Assembly (NCBI GenBank): GCA_943359555.1
Contig: CALRHW010000005.1
Location: 1 to 24,284 of the forward strand
DNA: 24,284 nucleotides
Origin: Parcubacteria group bacterium
GTDB taxonomy: Bacteria > Patescibacteriota > Minisyncoccia > Phycocordibacterales > CALRHW01
Reading direction: 5' to 3'
Part shown: one piece after another, positions 6,460-13,886 of the stretch
Layout: each line of letters begins with the position of its first letter
Position numbering within the stretch: the first letter of the stretch is position 1
Position numbers and translations under genes: made by a program
Notes under the pieces: generated by a model
What the model was told of the DNA's origin: nothing
Seen by the model: the letters and a program-made list of their open reading frames with translations, nothing else
The model's database searches: none

Positions 6460-7500
6460 ATGGCAGAAAAAACTAAAGCAATCTTGGTTAATCCAAAACA
6501 AGTAACAAAAAGATTACTTTCTGTTTTAGCAGACCGTGCAAAAGATGTTGTCGTAAGTCGTTATGGTTTAGGCACAAATCAAAACAAGATGACTCTTGAG
6601 GCTATTGGAAAAAAATACGGCATTACTCGTGAGCGAGTGCGCCAGATTGAAAATTACTCACTCGCAAATATTAGGAAGTCAAAAGAATATGCAAAAGAAA
6701 AAAGAGCTTTTGATGATTTAAAAACTTATATTTCAAAGCTGGGAAGCGTCATTGGGGAACAGGATATTTTAAATAATATTTCAAAAGACAAAACTACACA
6801 AAATAACGCACTTTTCTTGCTTGTTGTTGGCGAAGAATTTAAAAAAGAAAAAGAGGACGATGAGTTTAAGCATAGATGGTATATTGATGGAAAACTCGCA
6901 GAACGCGTGCATGAATCTCTCCGGAAACTTTATTCAAATCTAAAAGACGATGATATCGTGCCAGAAGGCGATATGGTTTCTGCATTTCTCGATCATCTTA
7001 AAGAAGTATCTGAAGACTATAAAAATGATGAAGTTGTGCGACGTTGGCTTTCACTTTCAAAAAAAATCGGTAAAAACTCTCTAGGCGAGTGGGGGAAATC
7101 AAAATCTTCAAACATCAATGCAAAAGGAATGCGAGATTATGCTTTTCTTGTTATTCGCAAACACGGCTCTCCGATACATTTCCGCGAAGTTGCCAGCTCA
7201 ATTGAAAAGATTTTCAAAAAGAAAGCTCACGTTGCCACGACTCACAACGAGCTCATAAAAGATCCACGATTTGTGCTCGTAGGAAGAGGGCTTTATGCTC
7301 TTGCAGAATGGGGATATATGAGTGGTGTGGTAAAAGATGTTATCCGAAAAATCCTAGAAAAAGAGGGTCCGCTTACAAAAGAACAGGTGATTGATAGAGT
7401 TTTAAAAGAAAGATATGTAAAAGAAAACACAATTCTTGTAAACCTACAAAATCTAAAGCATTTCAAAAAAGACAAGCAAAATAAGTATAACGTTGCGTAG
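6460..7500 (+). CDS. Sigma-70 region 4 / HARE-HTH fusion protein, probable transcription regulator
   Basis: 346 aa. Residues about 12-76 match sigma-70 region 4: an N-terminal helix with S-R-Y-G-L-G, then T-L-E-A-I-G-K-K-Y-G-I-T-R-E-R-V-R-Q-I-E (45-64) and an L-x-x-I-R-K-S end. Sigma region 2 (-10 recognition and core clamp binding) is absent, so it is not a complete sigma factor. A helical middle part (about 85-215) is unfamiliar. Residues about 224-286 (Y-A-F-L-V-I-R-K-H-G-S-P-I-H-F-R-E-V) resemble the HARE-HTH domain of RNA polymerase delta subunits, ending in G-R-G-L-Y-A-L-A-E-W-G. A second winged-helix-like part covers 288-343. It may act with RNA polymerase at -35 regions as an accessory or anti-sigma-like factor. 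Strong promoters precede it and a long terminator hairpin follows. Confidence 0.82.
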   Translation: MAEKTKAILVNPKQVTKRLLSVLADRAKDVVVSRYGLGTNQNKMTLEAIGKKYGITRERVRQIENYSLANIRKSKEYAKEKRAFDDLKTYISKLGSVIGEQDILNNISKDKTTQNNALFLLVVGEEFKKEKEDDEFKHRWYIDGKLAERVHESLRKLYSNLKDDDIVPEGDMVSAFLDHLKEVSEDYKNDEVVRRWLSLSKKIGKNSLGEWGKSKSSNINAKGMRDYAFLVIRKHGSPIHFREVASSIEKIFKKKAHVATTHNELIKDPRFVLVGRGLYALAEWGYMSGVVKDVIRKILEKEGPLTKEQVIDRVLKERYVKENTILVNLQNLKHFKKDKQNKYNVA

Positions 7501-7514
7501 TTTTTACCAAACTA

Positions 7515-7627
7515 AATAAATAGAAAAAGTAGCCTTTGGACTGTGTTGCGGAGCGTTTGGCGTGAGCATAACAAAATTTCAGCAGAAATTTATGTGCACA
7601 GTCCAGAGGCTACTTTTTCTATTTATT
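7515..7627 (+). terminator. Long inverted repeat, probable bidirectional terminator or palindromic element
   Basis: Two 31-nt arms, 7515-7545 and 7597-7627, are inverted copies with a single difference that becomes a G-U pair in RNA. They enclose about 51 nt. Each arm contains AGTAGCC next to A5, so the distal arm reads GGCTACTTTTTCT on either strand, giving an intrinsic-terminator shape in both directions. Inside, AAATTTC (7574-7580) and GAAATTT (7585-7591) form a second perfect stem around AGCA, extended by ACA/TGT with one bulged base. It fills nearly all of the 149-nt gap after the regulator gene. It surely can terminate transcription; whether it is a dispersed MITE-like repeat cannot be told from one copy. 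Confidence 0.75.
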
Positions 7628-7632
7628 ATTTG

Positions 7633-7641
7633 TGGTAAAAT
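7633..7641 (+). promoter_or_regulatory. Extended -10 promoter (TGG-TAAAAT) for the DUF8128-like gene
   Basis: TGG (7633-7635) precedes TAAAAT (7636-7641), 8 nt before the ATG at 7650 and just after the long inverted repeat. No clear -35 box is visible; the position 17 nt upstream falls in the T-rich end of the hairpin. A leaderless or near-leaderless transcript is expected. Confidence 0.45.
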
Positions 7642-7649
7642 AATAGGCA

Positions 7650-8921
7650 ATGAACAGTTTTTTTTCTGATTTAAATTCAGACATACTTGTAACAGTGTTT
7701 CATATTCTGTATGCGTATTTGCCTTTGTGGTTTCCGATTATTTTACTTATCATATTCCATAATATTTGGATGGAATATATTATTACGAAAGGCATAAACA
7801 AAGAGGGCGGAGTTCTCCTTGAAATGAAACTTCCAAAGGAAATAACAAAATCACCGCTTGCGATGGAGCTCGTTTTGATTTCTTTGTGGCAAAAGGGTTC
7901 CAATTCATATCTTGATACGTATATAAGAGGAAAAACAAAGCCATGGTTTTCTTTAGAGCTCGTGTCTATAGAAGGGCAGGTAAAGTTTTATATTTGGACT
8001 AGACCAAAATACAGACGCTTACTTGAGTCGCAAGTCTACGCTCAATATCCTGGAGTTGAAATTCACGAATCAGAAGATTATACAAAAACTGTATTTCATC
8101 CTGGAAAGTTGAAATTTTCAGACCCAGCACCTTTTTGGGCGACATATTTTAAATTTACAAAACCAGATGTCTATCCTATTAAAACTTATGTTGATTATGG
8201 TTTAGATAAAGATCCAAAAGAAGAATTTAAAATTGATCCAATAACTTCCGTACTTGAATTTTTAGGATCACTTAAAAAAGGTGAACAGGTGTGGATTCAG
8301 ATTCTTATTCAAGGACATAAAAAAGAAGGGATTGAGGACGGTCGTTTGCACAAAAAACCGTTTTGGAAAGACGCAGGTGAAGCTGAAGTAAAAAAACTTA
8401 TTGAAAAATTAAAAGTTGACGGAGGAGATGATGAGACGGGCGCAAGGTCTCGTAGACCCACAAAACAAGAAGATGAGGTGATAAACGCTCTAGAGCGTTG
8501 CATGTCCAAACTTCCATTTGAGGTGGCGATAAGAGGATTTTATATTGCAAAACCAGAAGCTTTTGATGGTATCGGCATTACTGGACTCATTGGAAGCTTC
8601 AAGCAATATGGTTCCGAAACTTTAAATGGTTTTAAACTGGGGAAATTTACTGATTTTGATTATCCTTGGCATGATTGGATTGGTTTTGGTGGTATTGGAA
8701 GAAGAATAAAAAGAACTGACCGCGAAGTAAAAATGCTTGATGCTTATAAACGTCGGTCTTTTTTCCATACTCCATATAAAAATTATTTGCAAAAAACTAT
8801 GATTTTAAACACGGAAGAGCTTGCGACTATATTTCATTTTCCTGGAAGTGTTGCTTCTACGCCGACCCTTCAAAAATCTATGTCAAAGAAAGGCGAAGCA
8901 CCACCAAATCTTCCTGTTTAA
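7650..8921 (+). CDS. DUF8128-like membrane-anchored protein, related to parcubacterial type IV secretion loci
   Basis: 423 aa. One or two membrane helices at about 12-45 (Y-L-P-L-W-F-P-I-I-L-L-I-I-F) precede a large cytoplasmic-looking region. Conserved-looking segments are E-M-K-L-P-K-E-I-T-K-S-P-L-A-M-E, the repeat-like F-Y-I-W-T-R-P-K-Y-R-R-L-L-E-S-Q-V-Y-A-Q-Y-P, a charged linker near 260-275, and a C-terminal L-N-T-E-E-L-A-T-I-F-H-F-P-G-S-V. The last motif is, from memory, typical of CPR proteins encoded beside, or fused to, VirD4/TraG-type ATPases. No Walker A motif is present here and no ATPase gene follows; the next gene is mltG. It may be a membrane platform for DNA or protein export whose motor is encoded elsewhere. 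The family assignment is from memory and function is unknown. Confidence 0.72.
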   Translation: MNSFFSDLNSDILVTVFHILYAYLPLWFPIILLIIFHNIWMEYIITKGINKEGGVLLEMKLPKEITKSPLAMELVLISLWQKGSNSYLDTYIRGKTKPWFSLELVSIEGQVKFYIWTRPKYRRLLESQVYAQYPGVEIHESEDYTKTVFHPGKLKFSDPAPFWATYFKFTKPDVYPIKTYVDYGLDKDPKEEFKIDPITSVLEFLGSLKKGEQVWIQILIQGHKKEGIEDGRLHKKPFWKDAGEAEVKKLIEKLKVDGGDDETGARSRRPTKQEDEVINALERCMSKLPFEVAIRGFYIAKPEAFDGIGITGLIGSFKQYGSETLNGFKLGKFTDFDYPWHDWIGFGGIGRRIKRTDREVKMLDAYKRRSFFHTPYKNYLQKTMILNTEELATIFHFPGSVASTPTLQKSMSKKGEAPPNLPV

Positions 8922-8930
8922 TATACCTAC

Positions 8931-9917
8931 ATGGAACCAAAACTGCCCAAGTCGCGCTCTAGCTTGTTTGTAGAAAGTTACATTATTTATTTTAAGTTAT
9001 TTTTGGTTGTTTTTATTTCCGCAATATTTTATATTCAGTTTTTTTGTTGGCGAGCACCCAGCACATTTCCACCAGAGAATATTTTTGTAGTAGAAAAAGG
9101 TCAGTCACTTTCCGCTGTGGCGAGCTCGCTTGCAGATGCTCACATTATTAGTTCACCATTTTTATTTAAAAATCTAGTAGTAATGCTTGGTCGGGGAAAT
9201 GGTATCAAAGCAGGGGATTATTCTTTTAAAAAACCAATAAGTGTTTATGGAGTAGCTAGCCGTTTAACCAAAGGAGAGTATGGTCTTTTGACAATAAAAA
9301 TCACTATTCCAGAAGGATTAAATATCTTTGATATGGCGTCGCTTTTTGAAAGAGAACTCATTGAATTTGATTCAGAAAAATTTTTATCACTTGCAAAAGA
9401 GGGCTATCTTTTCCCTGATACATACTTTTTTCTTCAAAATGCAACAGAAAGCGACGTGCTTAGTTTAATGAAAAATAATTTTGATAAAAAAATCGCAGGA
9501 CTAAATGAACAAATAAAAACTTTAGGCAAACCACTTGATGAAATAGTTATTATGGCTTCTATTCTTGAAGAAGAAGCTCGCACCGAGGAAACTCGCGAAA
9601 TCATATCTGGAATTTTATGGAAAAGAATAGAGATAGATATGCCACTTCAAGTAGATGTAACCTTTCAATATATAAACGGCAAGACAACCAAAGACCTCAC
9701 AAAAGCCGATCTTGAAATAGACTCTCCTTATAACACCTATAAATATAAGGGTTTTCCGCCGACGCCCATTTCAAACCCCGGTTTAGAAGCGCTTACAGCC
9801 ACACTCAATCCCAAAGATACACCATATTTTTATTTTCTTTCTGATAAAGGCGGTATAATGCATTATGCGACCACGTTTACAGAACATAAAAAAAATCGGG
9901 AATTATATTTAAATTAA
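8931..9917 (+). CDS. mltG: Endolytic murein transglycosylase MltG (YceG-like)
   Basis: 328 aa, normal length. A membrane anchor at about 20-38 is followed by a LysM-like part (V-E-K-G-Q-S-L-S-A-V-A, about 54-64; G-D-Y-S-F near 95-99) and then the catalytic YceG domain. Visible there are T-I-P-E-G, E-G-Y-L-F-P-D-T-Y (157-165), A-S-I-L-E-E-E-A-R (209-217) with the probable catalytic Glu at 213, and P-L-Q-V-D-V-T-F-Q-Y. The end has S-P-Y-N-T-Y, G-F-P-P-T-P-I-S-N-P-G and H-Y-A-T-T-F-T-E-H. MltG cleaves nascent glycan strands at the outer face of the membrane and limits their length. It starts 9 nt after the preceding gene and ends 4 nt before the next, so the three are probably one operon. Identification is secure. 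Confidence 0.95.
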   Translation: MEPKLPKSRSSLFVESYIIYFKLFLVVFISAIFYIQFFCWRAPSTFPPENIFVVEKGQSLSAVASSLADAHIISSPFLFKNLVVMLGRGNGIKAGDYSFKKPISVYGVASRLTKGEYGLLTIKITIPEGLNIFDMASLFERELIEFDSEKFLSLAKEGYLFPDTYFFLQNATESDVLSLMKNNFDKKIAGLNEQIKTLGKPLDEIVIMASILEEEARTEETREIISGILWKRIEIDMPLQVDVTFQYINGKTTKDLTKADLEIDSPYNTYKYKGFPPTPISNPGLEALTATLNPKDTPYFYFLSDKGGIMHYATTFTEHKKNRELYLN

Positions 9918-9921
9918 AATA

Positions 9922-10755
9922 ATGGAAAATAAAATACCAAAAATAATAAAAGCCGACGGCAAAGCAGAAGATTTTAACAAAGAAAAACTTTTACAATCAC
10001 TCATAAAATCTGGCGCGTCAGCTCACACAGGAGAACTCATAGCAAAACACATAGAGGGCGAGGTTGCCGAAGGAATGAGCACTACTCAAATATATTCTCA
10101 CGCTTTTACCTTACTAAAAAAATTTGAAAGACCCACTGCGATACGCTACTCACTAAAGCGCGCGATAATGGATCTTGGCCCGACAGGATTTCCGTTTGAG
10201 GGTTTTATTGCGGAGATTTTTAAAAGTAAAGGATATAAGGTGCTTACTGATCAGCACATTATGGGTAATTGTGTAGAGCATGAAGTAGATGTCGTTGCAT
10301 ACAATGAAAATAAACTCATAATGTGCGAAGCAAAATTTCACAACGAGCCCGGTTCGCGAAGCGATTTAAAAGTAGCTCTTTATGTAAAAGCGCGATTTGA
10401 AGATCTTTCGGGGAAAGAATTTACTGATTATGGCGCTCCGAGAAAACTTAACGAGGGCTGGCTCATTACAAATACAAAATTTACAAATACGGCTATTCAA
10501 TATGGAATGTGCAATGGTCTTCATATGGTTGGCTGGAACTATCCTTTCAAAGGCAATTTACAAAACATGATAGAAGACGCAGGACTTCACCCTGTCACTT
10601 GCCTAAAGACACTTAGTCAATCAAATATAAAAACACTTATTTCTCAAAACGTGGTGCTTTGTAAAACTTTGTTTGAAAAAAAAGAGCTTCTGGACAACCT
10701 CGGTTTGAGCCAGACAGAAAAAGATGAAGTGATAACAGAAATAAGTCTTTTGTAA
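9922..10755 (+). CDS. ATP-cone / PD-(D/E)xK (Mrr-like) nuclease fusion protein
   Basis: 277 aa. Residues 5-85 form an ATP-cone, the nucleotide-sensing domain of ribonucleotide reductases and NrdR: a basic start (P-K-I-I-K-A-D-G), F-N-K-E-K-L-L-Q-S-L, G-M-S-T-T-Q-I-Y and a final A-I-R-Y-S-L-K-R-A-I. From about 88 a restriction-endonuclease-like domain follows: G-F-I-A-E-I-F-K-S-K-G-Y with E97, E-V-D-V-V with D123, and C-E-A-K with E136 and K138. These make the E...D...E-x-K active site of the Mrr-type fold. W-L-I-T-N-T-K-F-T (180-188) and M-V-G-W-N-Y-P are also family-like. The C-terminus (about 225-275) resembles a helix-hairpin-helix. The domain set suggests a nuclease gated by (d)ATP/ATP level, possibly for defence or DNA repair, but no partner gene is next to it. 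Domain calls are confident; role is inference. Confidence 0.85.
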   Translation: MENKIPKIIKADGKAEDFNKEKLLQSLIKSGASAHTGELIAKHIEGEVAEGMSTTQIYSHAFTLLKKFERPTAIRYSLKRAIMDLGPTGFPFEGFIAEIFKSKGYKVLTDQHIMGNCVEHEVDVVAYNENKLIMCEAKFHNEPGSRSDLKVALYVKARFEDLSGKEFTDYGAPRKLNEGWLITNTKFTNTAIQYGMCNGLHMVGWNYPFKGNLQNMIEDAGLHPVTCLKTLSQSNIKTLISQNVVLCKTLFEKKELLDNLGLSQTEKDEVITEISLL

Positions 10756-10778
10756 ACGGACGCAAAAAACGATATAGT
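10750..10778 (+). promoter_or_regulatory. Promoter (TTGTAA-17-TATAGT) for alaS
   Basis: TTGTAA (10750-10755, overlapping the stop of the nuclease gene) and TATAGT (10773-10778) are separated by 17 nt. Only 7 nt lie between the -10 and the ATG at 10786. The RNA should start at or beside this ATG, so alaS is either leaderless or is translated from the second in-frame ATG at 10798 with a leader of about 12 nt. Confidence 0.5.
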
Positions 10779-10785
10779 AAACTTT

Positions 10786-12621
10786 ATGCAATCACAAATG
10801 ACAGCACAGGAAATCCGGCAAAAATTTAAAGAGTTTTTTGAAAGTAAAAAGCACGTTATTTTACCTTCTGTTTCGCTTGTTACGTCTGACGAAAAAGGTG
10901 TGACAGATACAACTCTTTTTAATTCCGCTGGAATGCAACCGCTCATTCCTTATCTTTTAGGCAAAAAACATCCATCAGGTACTCGTCTCGCAAGTGTTCA
11001 AAAATGTTTGCGAACAGTAGATATAGATGACGTGGGTGACAATACGCACGCTACTTTTTTTGAAATGTTGGGCAACTGGTCTTTTGGTGATTATTTCAAA
11101 AAAGAGGCAATAGAATGGAGTTTTGAATTTTTAACTTCAAAAGAATACGGGCTTGGTTTAGATCCACGCCGACTTTTTGTAACTGTTTTTGAAGGTGATG
11201 ATAATGCACCGCGAGATGATGAGTCTTTTGAAATTTGGAAAAATATTTTCGCGCACGCGGGCGTTTCTGGTGAAAGAATTTATTTTATGTCGGCAGATGA
11301 AAATTGGTGGAGTGCGGGGGACAATGGTCCTTGCGGTCCAGATACAGAAATGTTTTACGATTTAACAGGTATCTTAAATGATGGAATGACTAAAGCAGAT
11401 TTTTTAGTTGCAAATAAATTACAGCAAATCGTTGAAATATGGAATGACGTCTTTATGGAATATGAAAAGCATGACGGAAAGGTTGTGGGTAAACTTCCGC
11501 AGAGAAACGTAGATACTGGTGCGGGTTTGGAGCGATTATCTATGATAATGCAAAATACACGCGACCTTTTTGAGGTAGATTTATTTGCGGACATGATGAA
11601 TCTAGCAAGTAAGATTGCAATCGAAAAAAAATCACAAAAAATAATCGCTGACCACATACGCACTTCTATTTTTGTTATCGGCGACGGAGTCTTGCCGTCC
11701 AACACGGATAGAGGATATGTGCTACGCAGGTTACTTCGTCGTGCTATTTTTCATACTGAAAAAAAAGATATTTCTACTGAGGCAGTGCATGATTTTGTTG
11801 CTTCTGTAGCTGTAACTTATAGTCAAACGTATCCTGAAATTAAAAATAAAACTGAGATAATAGAGCGCGCGATAAATGAAGAAGTTGAAAAGTTTAAAAA
11901 AACATTTCCTCAAGGATTAAAAACTCTCGCTACAATAAAAAAATATTTTGACGAAAATCCAGATAAAGATACAAAGGAAGAAATCTCTGGAAAAGACGCC
12001 TTCCATCTTTCCTCTGTTTTGGGTTTTCCGATTGAAATGACGATAGATTTTGCTCGTGAAAATAACATGTCGGTAAATATTGACGAATTTTTTGAAGAAC
12101 AAAAACAGCATCAAAATCTTTCGCGCGCTGGCGCTGAACAAAAATTTAAGGGCGGTCTTGCAAGTACAGACGAAATGTCGGTGCGACTTCATACAGCGAC
12201 TCATCTTCTTCATCAAGCACTTCGTGATGTCCTCGGTGAACATGTAGAACAAAAAGGTTCTAATATCACGCCCGAGCGTTTACGTTTTGATTTTTCTCAC
12301 ACACAAAAAATGACAGACGAAGAAAAATCAAAAGTAGAAAAAATTGTAAATGAAAAAATTCTTGCAAAAATCCCAGTAAAAAAAATCCTACTACCAAAAG
12401 TACAAGCAGAAAAAACAGGTGCGCGACATCTTTTCGGCGAAAAATACGGAGACGAAGTAAGTATTTATTTTGTTGGAGACACGCTTCAAAACGCATACTC
12501 AAAAGAATTTTGTGGTGGACCACACGTACAAAACACTTCCGAGCTTGGTCATTTTAAAATAATAAAAGAAGAAGCTGTTTCTGCGGGAGTGCGTAGAATA
12601 AAAGCAACCGTTTTGGTATAA
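10786..12621 (+). CDS. alaS: Alanyl-tRNA synthetase, reduced form without C-Ala domain
   Basis: Class II synthetase that charges tRNA-Ala. It is 611 aa, against about 875 in E. coli. The catalytic core is complete: T-L-F-N-S-A-G-M-Q-P-L (43-53), Q-K-C-L-R (72-76), H-A-T-F-F-E-M-L-G-N-W-S-F-G-D-Y-F (88-104), C-G-P-D-T-E (183-188) and the D-x-G-A-G-L-E-R motif (243-250). The tRNA-recognition helices follow. The editing metal site is present as H469-T-A-T-H473 and C576-G-G-P-H580. Two parts are missing: the beta-barrel of about 100 residues usually placed before the editing HxxxH (here K-F-K-G-G-L-A leads straight into it), and the whole C-terminal C-Ala region. The protein ends at V-R-R-I-K-A-T-V. 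Such short AlaRS occurs in CPR bacteria, as far as I recall. A start at 10798 (M-T-A-Q-E-I-R) is equally plausible. Confidence 0.94.
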   Translation: MQSQMTAQEIRQKFKEFFESKKHVILPSVSLVTSDEKGVTDTTLFNSAGMQPLIPYLLGKKHPSGTRLASVQKCLRTVDIDDVGDNTHATFFEMLGNWSFGDYFKKEAIEWSFEFLTSKEYGLGLDPRRLFVTVFEGDDNAPRDDESFEIWKNIFAHAGVSGERIYFMSADENWWSAGDNGPCGPDTEMFYDLTGILNDGMTKADFLVANKLQQIVEIWNDVFMEYEKHDGKVVGKLPQRNVDTGAGLERLSMIMQNTRDLFEVDLFADMMNLASKIAIEKKSQKIIADHIRTSIFVIGDGVLPSNTDRGYVLRRLLRRAIFHTEKKDISTEAVHDFVASVAVTYSQTYPEIKNKTEIIERAINEEVEKFKKTFPQGLKTLATIKKYFDENPDKDTKEEISGKDAFHLSSVLGFPIEMTIDFARENNMSVNIDEFFEEQKQHQNLSRAGAEQKFKGGLASTDEMSVRLHTATHLLHQALRDVLGEHVEQKGSNITPERLRFDFSHTQKMTDEEKSKVEKIVNEKILAKIPVKKILLPKVQAEKTGARHLFGEKYGDEVSIYFVGDTLQNAYSKEFCGGPHVQNTSELGHFKIIKEEAVSAGVRRIKATVLV

Positions 12622-12622
12622 T
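12614..12622 (+). promoter_or_regulatory. Extended -10 promoter (TGG-TATAAT) for the actin-like gene
   Basis: TGG (12614-12616) precedes a consensus TATAAT (12617-12622) that overlaps the alaS stop codon. The hexamer ends 9 nt before the ATG at 12632. No -35 box is evident. This is the best -10 match of the closely placed elements. Confidence 0.55.
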
Positions 12623-12631
12623 AAAAGAGCA

Positions 12632-13846
12632 ATGTCTTTTTTCAAAGAAAAATTAGAACAAGAAATAAATTTGGTTCTTGATTTTGGCAACGGAAGCGTC
12701 GCTGCTGCTCTTGTTTTTTTTAAGACAAACAACGCCCCTAGGTTGATTTACTCCAAAAGACTTCCTCTTGCAATTTCAGAAAAAGTATCTAAAAACAAAT
12801 TATCAGTACTCGCTTTAAAGATTTTAGAAGAAACACTCGCTTGTGTTGCAAAAGAGGGATTTGAGCAAATGCGCAAGCTTGGTTTGGAAAAGGAAAAGGT
12901 GCGACAAACTTTTTGTGTATTATCTTCGCCTTGGTATATTTCAAAAACAAAAATACTAAAAATAGAAAACTCTGAGCCTATTTTTATAAATAAAAATTTT
13001 ATAGATTCTCTGCTTAAACACGAAGTAGATCTTTTTACAAAAGAAGTTACTGAAAGAAAAACAGGAGCTCTTTTAAAAAATGATATTGATGTCTTGGAAA
13101 AAAGGATTATTCAGACAAAATTAAATGGTTACAATACCACAGATCCATATCAAAAACGTGCTCGCCAAATAGAGTTGGCGATTTTCCTCAGTTTTATTTC
13201 AAAAAAAATTGCTACTTCCATAGAGCAGATAGTCGGAAAGTTTTTTTATTCAAAAAATCTAGCGTTTTTTTCGTTTTCTTTAGTAGAGTATAGCGTCATC
13301 GGTGATATTTTCTCAAATGAATCTGACTACGTCTTTTTGGATATTTCCTCTGAAGTCACTGACATTTCATCTGTAGAAAAACACGTACTTATGGAAACTA
13401 CATCTTTTCCTTTTGGACGTAACCACCTTATAAAACAGGTAGCAGAAGAGCTCAAAGTCTTACCAGAGATTGCTTTGTCTTATATAAAGATGAATTCTCG
13501 CGGACATGTAGAAGAATCAAGTGCAAAATCTGTAGCCACTGCGAGTGCAAGAGTTTCAAAAGAATGGAGCGCTCATTTTTTCAACGCATTCACAGATGTG
13601 GCAAAAGGTTCTACGCCGTCTAAAATATTTGTCACAGTAGATAGCGATGTTGCCCCGCTTTTTATTTCCACCATAAAAGAAAACCTCTCTCTCGCTCAAA
13701 AAAACAGTGTAGATTTTCAAGCGATACCGGTGGTTCTTTTAGATGAAGAAAAACTTTCGCAGTTTGTAGAGTTTGATGCACAGTCTGATAGAGATCCATT
13801 TCTTGCACTCGAAAGTATTTTTTTCAACAAGTTGTTCAATGAATAA
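12632..13846 (+). CDS. Actin-like ATPase-fold protein (FtsA/PilM type)
   Basis: 404 aa. The actin/hsp70 fold is suggested by a phosphate-1-like motif L-V-L-D-F-G-N-G-S-V-A (14-24) and a phosphate-2-like motif Y-V-F-L-D-I-S-S-E-V-T-D (233-244). The latter is followed by F-P-F-G-R-N-H-L, the position of F-P-x-G in FtsA and PilM. Overall similarity to FtsA or PilM is weak, and a FtsA-type C-terminal membrane helix is not apparent. In CPR genomes such proteins are usually annotated as FtsA- or PilM-like. The downstream neighbour, 40 nt away, is a single-pass exported protein with a cytoplasmic N-terminal tail, which would fit a PilM-PilN style pairing of a cytoplasmic ATPase with a membrane protein. 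That pairing is inference. Confidence 0.72.
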   Translation: MSFFKEKLEQEINLVLDFGNGSVAAALVFFKTNNAPRLIYSKRLPLAISEKVSKNKLSVLALKILEETLACVAKEGFEQMRKLGLEKEKVRQTFCVLSSPWYISKTKILKIENSEPIFINKNFIDSLLKHEVDLFTKEVTERKTGALLKNDIDVLEKRIIQTKLNGYNTTDPYQKRARQIELAIFLSFISKKIATSIEQIVGKFFYSKNLAFFSFSLVEYSVIGDIFSNESDYVFLDISSEVTDISSVEKHVLMETTSFPFGRNHLIKQVAEELKVLPEIALSYIKMNSRGHVEESSAKSVATASARVSKEWSAHFFNAFTDVAKGSTPSKIFVTVDSDVAPLFISTIKENLSLAQKNSVDFQAIPVVLLDEEKLSQFVEFDAQSDRDPFLALESIFFNKLFNE

Positions 13847-13868
13847 TATTTCAAATAATGTTTTTTAG

Positions 13869-13876
13869 TGTATACT
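13869..13876 (+). promoter_or_regulatory. -10 box (TG-TATACT) for the single-pass exported protein gene
   Basis: TATACT (13871-13876) with TG directly upstream lies in the 40-nt gap between the actin-like gene and the next gene. It ends 10 nt before the ATG at 13887. No clear -35 is seen, so this is a moderate call. Confidence 0.42.
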
Positions 13877-13886
13877 AATATTTAAT

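Noticed and set aside
4433..6501. Long open frames on the minus strand across leuS (for example 4433-4870 and 6058-6501)
   Set aside because: They lie antisense to a clearly conserved gene, have F/S/I-rich compositions typical of antisense frames, and match no family.
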